Under the pieces are notes generated by a model. It was not told where the DNA came from. It saw nothing but the letters and a program-made list of their open reading frames with translations, and ran no database searches. Shown here one piece after another: positions 38,049 through 44,595 of a stretch of DNA of 44,595 bases. Source of the DNA: an uncultured Bacilli bacterium (lineage in GTDB: Bacteria; Bacillota_I; Bacilli_A; RF39; UBA660); NCBI GenBank assembly GCA_947632415.1, contig CANRPB010000004.1:1-44595 (forward strand), given 5' to 3'. Both the position numbers and the translations under genes were made by a program. How positions within the stretch are numbered: position 1 is the first letter of the stretch; the number at the start of each line of letters is the position of its first letter.

Positions 38049-38170
38049 GAAAAATTCGGGTAAAAATTTATAACTTTAATCTTATGGATTTTATATCTAT
38101 TAGAGTTGTGAGATTAAAGGATACTGTGGGAAGAGTGTAATATCCTTATGCTCTTCCCTTATTTTTTTTA
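38041..38170 (+). terminator. two hairpins and terminator after the tape measure gene
   Basis: CTTTAATCT/AGATTAAAG (about 38074-38119) forms a first stem. GGGAAGAG (38128-38135) and CTCTTCCC (38151-38158), followed by TTATTTTTTTT, form a terminator. The next gene starts 18 bp later. Confidence 0.75.
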
Positions 38171-38187
38171 TTTTAAGGGGTGATAAT

Positions 38188-41100
38188 ATGTCTGACCGCT
38201 TACAAGAATCTATCTTTCAAGCGATAGATAATATTGCCCGCAATAGGATAGATAGATTAGCTACAGATAAAACAGTTACTGCTACTATTGTACAATGTAA
38301 TAATAGTTTAACTGGTGAACATACTGTTAATTATCAAGGTGGGAATTTTGTAGCATATTCGCAAGATGGAGTTACGTATTCCCGCAATACAAGCGTATAT
38401 GTTTTAGTACCAGAGGGAGATTTTTCTAAGAAAAAACTTATTGTAGGAAAAGCTACATTATTAGAAGATGATTCTAATATTTCTTTCGTTTCTTCTCTCT
38501 TGGAAAATTATAATCTTATAGGTCGTAACGTTATTACCCATAACGGGGAAGAATCATTTGGATTACATAGCTATTTAGTAGATGACTATTATTTAATTTA
38601 TGATTTTACTGATACTGAAAATAATAAAGTAACTATTGATATTGAAGAATTTCAAAACAATTTAAAAGAAGCGCAAGCAATTATGTTAGAAGCTAGTTTT
38701 CAAACTAGACTTCCAAGAGAACATAGAAATACTAAAACTGGTATGTATGCTCTTGAATTTGTTTTAGCTTTTAAAGATCGCTCAGTTCCTGACGAAAATG
38801 CATATAAGTATTATTCATACATTATTGATACCAATAATATGACGGGTAATCCTTATGCCTATTCTAAATGGTCAGATCAATATGCTATTTTTCCAATAGA
38901 CATAGAAAATTTTTCACATATTCAAACAATTTTGTTTTATTCGCATGGTTTTGTTGAAGAAGATGATTATATCAATGATACTATGTGGGGTGCAGATATA
39001 TGGTGTAATAATTTAGAAATTTATGGACTCAAGCCTATAGATTCTTCCAACGGAGATTATAGATTAAAAATTAGTTTGCCAGATGGCAATACTTTTAAAA
39101 CATCTGCCCCTAATACATCCTTATCTGTTCTAGCATCTGTTAAATATAAAGAAAATTATATTACAGACGGCACTATGTTTTATTGGTTTGTAGAAGACGC
39201 GCGTGTTACTACATCTAGTGAGTTTTATCAGATGTATGGCGGAGTAGGTTGGAAACGACTCAAGGATAAAGGCACTAAAGCTACGCTGGTATCTTTTGAA
39301 ACTGAAAATAGGGCTTATGAAAATAAATATCTTTGTGTAGCTGTTTATAAAGAGCAGGTTATATTAAAAGAATATTTTACTATTTATAATGATACACAAA
39401 AAAGAGATATAGGTATTATTTCTGACCTAGGTGTTAAATTTGGCTTTGATCGTGGGAAGCCTGTTCTTACTTGTCAAATAGATGGAAGATCAGAAAATTT
39501 TGATGCAGGTAATGTATTAAATCGACCAGATGGATATTTTACTTTTATTTGGAGTAAAATTAGTGAAGGTAATCAAGTTTATTCTTTTACTCGTACATAT
39601 GAACAAATTGAGCAAGAATATGATGATGGATTAGAGCGAGGAATAGGATACGCGGCACTCTCTAATTTAAAAATTGAAATGGAGATGACTCGCGGCTCTA
39701 AATTTCCAAAAGGCTTAAATGGTAATCAATTAATATATCCTATTAGGGCTGTTGATAATACTGCTACTTTTAGATGTAGTGTTTATTTGCGGGACTCCGA
39801 TGATGGGGAGAGTTATTTTATTGGTTCCGCAGATATTACATTGCAAAATGAAAATTCAGCAGAGCCCGCAGATTATTATATTATAATTGAAAATGGTGAC
39901 CAAGTATTTCAATATAGTGAATCTGGTGTATCTCCTACTAATGAAAGATATAAAGATCCGTTAAAAGTGCTTCCATTAACTGCGCATTTTTATGATCCAG
40001 CTGGTCTTGAAGTGAATGCTGGAACATATGGAATTAAATGGTTAGTTCCTCTTGAAGATACTATGATTAAAATTCCAACAGAATTAACTCGTAATCCTGC
40101 TAATGATAGAATTGAATGGTATACCGCAGCTCCTACATATCCAATGGATATTGTTCAAAATTATGACTACCAAGCATTAAATAATCAAGTTACTGCTATT
40201 GTATCTTATCAAGGAGAAGAATGGACGAAAGAAACCAATTTTCTTTTTGTTAAAGTTGGAGATAATGGAACTAATGGTACTGATATAGTAGCTAAAATTT
40301 CTCCTAATAGCAAAAGTAATATTCTTGATACAGATATGCTTACTATGGAAATAGCTTCTGATGGTATAGTTAAATGGAATACTGGCCAAGATATATTAGA
40401 ACCTGTTTTGCAATTTGATTTATATCAAAGAGATAAAAAGTTAGTTCTTAATTTTGTTACTTGGAGTTTAGCTGGTAAAACAAGTAAACAAATGTCGATA
40501 ACTGGCGATGTTAATGGCGCTACTTTATCATATGGTCCGAGTAGTTCAACAGCTCGAGATTTAAATCAGATAGTTAAAGCTCAAACTTCTTTAACAGATG
40601 AAAACGATAATACTGGTACATATTATGCTTATTTTCAAATTCCAATAGTGAAGTATAATAAAATATCAGATTATAAAGTTCATGTAGATACTGATTATAC
40701 GCTTAAACAAATTTTATATAATCAGGATGGCCGCAATCCTTTGTATAATAAAAATCAAGGATTTAAAATTAGGATTGAAGCATTTGAAGGCGTTGCTGGT
40801 AAAGTTGTATTTCTTGAAGCTATTGGAGGCGCAACAGATAGAAATACACGTGAGACTCAAGATACATGTGCTTTTAGGTTCATACCAGAAAAAAATTCAG
40901 AAGCTGCATTTAGTTCATCTGTATATACATTAGATGATTCTGGTGAACTAATGGTATATATTCTTCCTAATGATGTATATAGTGGTTTATGTACTAATAA
41001 TTTAGTTCATGGTGTCATTTATTCTTCACGAGAACAATTAGGACAAAATCCTGAATGTGAATTTTGGGTTCCTATCCATATGCAATTAAATGTATATGGA

Positions 41101-43152
41101 TTAGCTTCTCTTAATTCTTGGGATGGAAATCATATTGAGATTAATGAAGAAGATAACTATATATTAGCTCCACAAATTGGTGCTGGCGAGAAAAATGCTG
41201 ACAACACTTTTACTGGTGTTGTTATGGGCAAAGCTCAAACATATGATATGGAAGACCCAATTATTGGACTTTTGGGATATTCTCATGGTAAACAATCTAT
41301 TTACTTAGACGCTAATACCGGTAATGCAATTTTTGGCCTTACTGAAGATGATCCATTAGACAAGAATAATCCTTTAACGGAAGGCCGAATTGAATTAATA
41401 CCAGGTGGTATTTCTTCTATTGCGCAGTGGAAAATTGATAGCCGTTCATTGTATAATGTTGTTGACGGTAGTATTGGTAGAAAATATAGCGATGCTCCTA
41501 GCGGCGCAGAACGTAGTATCCCGCATGACAAACAAGGGATTCTTTTAAATGCAAAGCCTGCTTATCTTTCTATTAAAGGTCATCCTTTAATGGGCGATGA
41601 AATAGATATGGATAATGCTAATTTAATTTTAGACGAAGGCGATGCATTAGAACTGCAAATGGACTCTAATGATTTATCTTTGTTTACTATTTATAGACAT
41701 ACTTGTCATACGGATAATAATGAATGGCGCCGTATTCCATTAGTAGGCATTGATGGTGCGGGGCGTTTTTATGCTAATATGTTGCGGCAGCCTGTAGGGG
41801 AAGGAACTTCTACAAGCACAGTAGCTACTGCTTTAAATATCGGTTATATTGGTGCTTTTGGAGCAAATGCGGGCGATAGTCAATATGTTGGTAGTTCAAT
41901 AGATATTGGTACTAGAGCGTTATTTAAGATGTTTACTGATGTTGCGACTATGACTGTTAATAATAGTCCGATATATCTTAGTGGTAGTTCTAGTAGAACA
42001 AATGAATATATTAGGCCATTAAATATATATGGCAAAAATATTAATTTATATGCGGATGATTTTTCTAATACTACAAAGAGCTCATTAAATTATTTGTCTC
42101 TTTCTAGTACAGAAGCCAGTTTATTTAATCAAGGTTCTTATTTACAGTTAAAGAATGGCGATACATCATCACTTGTTACTGCAAGAGATTTTTCTGAAAT
42201 TGTTAAAAATGCTAAAACTGTAAATGTCACTGGAGCAGTTACTAAAACTCTTAATAGTACATTAACAGAAAGTGTTAAGAATACGGTTTCTAAAACTTGG
42301 GGCAGCGCAGCTAATATTACTATCACTAATAATCTTACATTATTAACTGGTACTAGTGGTGGTTTTCAAATTAAAACTACTAATGGTTCTAATATGATAA
42401 TTGGTACTCAAACTCAAAATTTAGGTTCTAGTTCTTCATGGGCAACTTTTAGTATTGCAGGAAAAAGTCAATTAGAAGCTACTAACGGTTGGGATATCGC
42501 TTGTACTACTGGTGGTATTGCTATTAGTTCTAGTGCAGCTAGTGCTGGTATTACATTAGATGCGAGTATGGGCGGTAGTACTACTTATTTGCATCTTAGT
42601 CCGCAATCCGGTGGAGGACAATGGGCTTTATCCACAAGAGCAGCAACTATTATGAGCCAAACATCTGGTAGCGTTTCAATGGTTCAAGCGACGCCAGGTA
42701 TTGGTACTCCTTGGATTACATTAACTGGCAGTTATCCTGGTACTAGTAATAGTGTTTCTGCTAGCAATGATATTAGAACAAGTGCTAATTTTTATGGCAA
42801 AGAAGCTTATTTGAGCAATTTAACTTGTTATAGCAATGGAGCAGTAGCAGGATGGATTAATACTCATGATAAATGGGCTGGTGAACAAGCTAGCAGAATT
42901 CAAGCATTAGAAGATAGAATGAGTGCAGTAGAGGGCAGAGCAAATGATGCTTATAATCTTGCTGCTACTAAAGCAAACGCTAATCATACTCACTCTGGAT
43001 ATGCGAGTAGCTCACATACTCATAGTTATACCAATACTGTTTATACTCTTCATCATGCGGGTATGTGGATGATTGATAATACTCAACTTGAGAAATATGG
43101 TGTTTCTATTAGTGCTTCTAATAATTCACAAACGACTAGTGGACCTAATTAA
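38188..43152 (+). CDS. large tail/baseplate protein (1654 aa)
   Basis: AAGGGGTGATA precedes ATG 38188. The N-terminal 120 residues (SDRLQESIFQAIDNIARNRI, then VYVLVPEGDFSKKKLIVGKA) resemble N-terminal domains of Firmicutes baseplate or tail-tip proteins. A long beta-rich middle follows (KWLVPLEDTMIKIPTELTRN, GNHIEINEEDNYILAPQIGA, GLLGYSHGKQSIYLDANTGN), consistent with receptor-binding or fibre parts. The last 100 residues contain a coiled coil (RIQALEDRMSAVEGRANDAY, about 1568-1590) and a His/Ser-rich HTHSGYASSSHTHS metal-binding-like motif, then the end. No peptidase S74 chaperone motif was seen. Role: host attachment and tail tip; exact subunit uncertain. Confidence 0.75.
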   Translation: MSDRLQESIFQAIDNIARNRIDRLATDKTVTATIVQCNNSLTGEHTVNYQGGNFVAYSQDGVTYSRNTSVYVLVPEGDFSKKKLIVGKATLLEDDSNISFVSSLLENYNLIGRNVITHNGEESFGLHSYLVDDYYLIYDFTDTENNKVTIDIEEFQNNLKEAQAIMLEASFQTRLPREHRNTKTGMYALEFVLAFKDRSVPDENAYKYYSYIIDTNNMTGNPYAYSKWSDQYAIFPIDIENFSHIQTILFYSHGFVEEDDYINDTMWGADIWCNNLEIYGLKPIDSSNGDYRLKISLPDGNTFKTSAPNTSLSVLASVKYKENYITDGTMFYWFVEDARVTTSSEFYQMYGGVGWKRLKDKGTKATLVSFETENRAYENKYLCVAVYKEQVILKEYFTIYNDTQKRDIGIISDLGVKFGFDRGKPVLTCQIDGRSENFDAGNVLNRPDGYFTFIWSKISEGNQVYSFTRTYEQIEQEYDDGLERGIGYAALSNLKIEMEMTRGSKFPKGLNGNQLIYPIRAVDNTATFRCSVYLRDSDDGESYFIGSADITLQNENSAEPADYYIIIENGDQVFQYSESGVSPTNERYKDPLKVLPLTAHFYDPAGLEVNAGTYGIKWLVPLEDTMIKIPTELTRNPANDRIEWYTAAPTYPMDIVQNYDYQALNNQVTAIVSYQGEEWTKETNFLFVKVGDNGTNGTDIVAKISPNSKSNILDTDMLTMEIASDGIVKWNTGQDILEPVLQFDLYQRDKKLVLNFVTWSLAGKTSKQMSITGDVNGATLSYGPSSSTARDLNQIVKAQTSLTDENDNTGTYYAYFQIPIVKYNKISDYKVHVDTDYTLKQILYNQDGRNPLYNKNQGFKIRIEAFEGVAGKVVFLEAIGGATDRNTRETQDTCAFRFIPEKNSEAAFSSSVYTLDDSGELMVYILPNDVYSGLCTNNLVHGVIYSSREQLGQNPECEFWVPIHMQLNVYGLASLNSWDGNHIEINEEDNYILAPQIGAGEKNADNTFTGVVMGKAQTYDMEDPIIGLLGYSHGKQSIYLDANTGNAIFGLTEDDPLDKNNPLTEGRIELIPGGISSIAQWKIDSRSLYNVVDGSIGRKYSDAPSGAERSIPHDKQGILLNAKPAYLSIKGHPLMGDEIDMDNANLILDEGDALELQMDSNDLSLFTIYRHTCHTDNNEWRRIPLVGIDGAGRFYANMLRQPVGEGTSTSTVATALNIGYIGAFGANAGDSQYVGSSIDIGTRALFKMFTDVATMTVNNSPIYLSGSSSRTNEYIRPLNIYGKNINLYADDFSNTTKSSLNYLSLSSTEASLFNQGSYLQLKNGDTSSLVTARDFSEIVKNAKTVNVTGAVTKTLNSTLTESVKNTVSKTWGSAANITITNNLTLLTGTSGGFQIKTTNGSNMIIGTQTQNLGSSSSWATFSIAGKSQLEATNGWDIACTTGGIAISSSAASAGITLDASMGGSTTYLHLSPQSGGGQWALSTRAATIMSQTSGSVSMVQATPGIGTPWITLTGSYPGTSNSVSASNDIRTSANFYGKEAYLSNLTCYSNGAVAGWINTHDKWAGEQASRIQALEDRMSAVEGRANDAYNLAATKANANHTHSGYASSSHTHSYTNTVYTLHHAGMWMIDNTQLEKYGVSISASNNSQTTSGPN

Positions 43153-43181
43153 TAAAATTAAAAGAGATAAAAGGAGAAATA

Positions 43182-43421
43182 ATGGAAGAGTTACAGTTAA
43201 AGGTGCGGCTACGCGCAACTTTACAAAATTATATTTCACAATTAATGGGGGAAAACAATATTCCCCCATCAATTATGGAAGATGCTTTAGAGCATATTTT
43301 ACTAGATGTGCGTGAAGCTGTTTTTATCCAATATATTGAAGCTGAAATAAAAGGACAACAATCTGAATCAGAACATATTTATGAAGATATTTCAGATGAA
43401 AAAGAGATAGAAGAACAGTAG
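43182..43421 (+). CDS. small acidic protein (79 aa)
   Basis: AAAAGGAGAAATA precedes ATG 43182. The product is helical (LQLKVRLRATLQNYISQLMG, PPSIMEDALEHILLDVREAV) with an acidic end (EHIYEDISDEKEIEEQ). It lies in the tail-tip cluster directly after the large baseplate gene and 15 bp before the next gene. Function unknown; likely a minor tail or assembly protein by position. Confidence 0.55.
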   Translation: MEELQLKVRLRATLQNYISQLMGENNIPPSIMEDALEHILLDVREAVFIQYIEAEIKGQQSESEHIYEDISDEKEIEEQ

Positions 43422-43436
43422 TAAAGGAGTTAGTTT

Positions 43437-43709
43437 ATGGCCGATGCTCAAAAAGTTTTAGCTAATCAAGTTTCTGATAAACGAGCAGATGGTTCTTTTA
43501 CTGACCCGCTTCCTTTTGGCGTTACTTTTGAAAATGTAATTGATACGCGAGAGGATGGAAGTAAAAGGACTCTCGCGCAGTTTTATGATAATTATATGGC
43601 TTTTATTAATCAAGCTCCATTTATTTATTATGGAGATACACAACCAGAAAATCCGCATATTAAATTATGGATAGATACTGCTCACGATAACCAATCTGAA
43701 TTAATTTAA
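43437..43709 (+). CDS. small tail-region protein (90 aa)
   Basis: GTAAAGGAGTTAGTTT precedes ATG 43437. The sequence (ADAQKVLANQVSDKRADGSF, TLAQFYDNYMAFINQAPFIY, NPHIKLWIDTAHDNQSELI) looks like a small beta/helical baseplate-associated protein of gut Firmicutes phages, but I cannot name a family with certainty. It belongs to the tail-tip cluster by position and spacing. Confidence 0.5.
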   Translation: MADAQKVLANQVSDKRADGSFTDPLPFGVTFENVIDTREDGSKRTLAQFYDNYMAFINQAPFIYYGDTQPENPHIKLWIDTAHDNQSELI

Positions 43710-43759
43710 ATATAATACTAATATTTTTTGGTAAATAAAAAGAGTTAGGAGGAGATAAG

Positions 43760-44595
43760 TTGGCTGGTTATCTTATCAATTCATTATATGCTCCTATTGT
43801 ACCAACATTCCAACGAGCATTTCCAAATGATACTGACGCTGTAGTATATTTTACTTATTCTCCTCTAAATAATACAGATTTAATTAAAAAAATTCATTTA
43901 AGCTTAGTAGATCAAACAATAAATGAAAATGCTCTAGCAGACGCTACAGGGATTTTAATCTATGATGTTAATAATATTGTAGAAGAAGGTCAGTCTGAAA
44001 TTGGCTTTGATGCCGCGAGTAATATGTACTTTGTAATTATTCCTAAAAATGCTTTGCGGGATAGTACGTCTTGGCAAATAAATAGGTTTTACAAAGTACA
44101 ATTACGTCTTGACTGCACAGATGGAGGTACCTTTGGAGATGAAAAAAGTAAAACTGCATACCTCCAAGACAATATGATGAATTTTTCAGAATGGTCTACA
44201 GTATGTTTACTTAGACCTATATTACAACCACTTATAGAGCTAAGAGATTTTGATCCTGTTGGAGAAGATGTGCAAGCTTATACGAAAGGTATTCTTCCTA
44301 TAAGTGGGCAAGTATTTTTTGGGAATGGCAATTCTGCGGAAACTGAGATATTACAGTCTTATATCATAGATATTTACGAAAAAGACGGAAAAACTATTGT
44401 CTATACTACAGGTTCTATTTATACTGGTAATAATGTTGATCCCAATAATATTAACGTAAGAATTAATTTACAAGGATTAGATACATCTACTACTAAAAAT
44501 TTTAAATTACGTATTACTATTACAACAAAAAATCAATACATAATGAGTCAAGATTTTTATTTTGATATTGCGGATTTTGTTGAAATGACAGATTT
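43760..44595 (+). CDS. tail/baseplate protein, 3' end beyond the window
   Basis: A TTG start at 43760 follows TTAGGAGGAGATAAG. The frame (AGYLINSLYAPIVPTFQRAF...) stays open to the window end (at least 278 codons), so it is absent from the ORF track. The visible part is beta-rich with repeated Ig-like or fibronectin-like patterns: VVYFTYSPLNNTDLIKKIHL, NRFYKVQLRLDCTDGGTF, ILPISGQVFFGNGNSAETEI, NFKLRITITTKNQYIM. A tail or baseplate protein with tandem beta domains is likely. Confidence 0.65.
   Translation, partial: MAGYLINSLYAPIVPTFQRAFPNDTDAVVYFTYSPLNNTDLIKKIHLSLVDQTINENALADATGILIYDVNNIVEEGQSEIGFDAASNMYFVIIPKNALRDSTSWQINRFYKVQLRLDCTDGGTFGDEKSKTAYLQDNMMNFSEWSTVCLLRPILQPLIELRDFDPVGEDVQAYTKGILPISGQVFFGNGNSAETEILQSYIIDIYEKDGKTIVYTTGSIYTGNNVDPNNINVRINLQGLDTSTTKNFKLRITITTKNQYIMSQDFYFDIADFVEMTD

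Noticed and set aside
43073-43315. Rightward 80-aa ORF overlapping the end of the 1654-aa gene
   Set aside because: Out-of-frame overlap; the gene at 43182 has the ribosome site.
1-44595. CRISPR array, tRNA, rRNA, integrase or insertion sequence
   Set aside because: None seen by eye on either strand; the only mobile element supported is the group I intron with its endonuclease.

Overview
The window is part of the genome of a tailed double-stranded DNA phage (siphovirus-like, long tail) of a low-GC Gram-positive host. The evidence is a complete head/tail gene order, near-perfect AGGAGG ribosome binding sites, frequent TTG/GTG starts, sigma-A-type TTGACA-N17-TATAAT promoters, AT-rich DNA and the standard genetic code. 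No integrase, tRNA, rRNA or CRISPR array was seen. The right end cuts a tail/baseplate gene.

Layout. (1) 1-1300: a leader with tandem AT-rich repeats and two strong rightward promoters, then a small winged-helix-like gene and an unrecognised gene, closed by a terminator. (2) 1300-9660: a mosaic of small, mostly leftward genes: two more winged-helix-like paralogues, a DnaQ-type exonuclease, a HAD phosphatase, small membrane proteins, zinc-ribbon proteins and one broken zinc-ribbon gene. Two rightward genes interrupt it. The intergenic gaps are rich in regulatory DNA. A two-part element (RTGNA-N6-ATGAA, period 11 bp) recurs on both strands, usually 14-16 bp upstream of a -35 box. A family of rightward promoters ending in TAAAAT(T)TTTCGCC faces the leftward genes. 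Two gaps share a candidate non-coding RNA element. (3) 9660-24126: the rightward head module: two zinc-ribbon genes in the small-terminase position, large terminase split by a group I intron with a LAGLIDADG endonuclease, a nuclease-like gene, portal, protease/scaffold, head protein, major capsid protein, then head-tail connectors, tail terminator and a tail-chaperone candidate. (4) 24127-44595: the tail module: major tail protein, a large unrecognised protein, a small gene with its own promoter and terminator, a 2751-aa tape measure protein, a 1654-aa tail/baseplate protein, and small tail genes.

The most notable system is a matched pair of apparent -1 programmed ribosomal frameshifts. The major capsid gene and the major tail gene both end in GGGGGAATA-R, with the stop codon inside or next to the motif and a stem-loop 5-7 nt downstream. 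In both, the -1 frame is open and encodes the same family of beta-rich domain: one copy after the capsid protein and about five tandem copies after the tail protein. A terminator follows each extension. The phage thus seems to decorate a fraction of head and tail subunits with related domains. The class of event (C-terminal Ig-like extensions made by frameshifting) is known in phages; the paired, shared-domain arrangement is what deserves checking.

All functional calls come from reading the sequence and from family knowledge; no database search was run.
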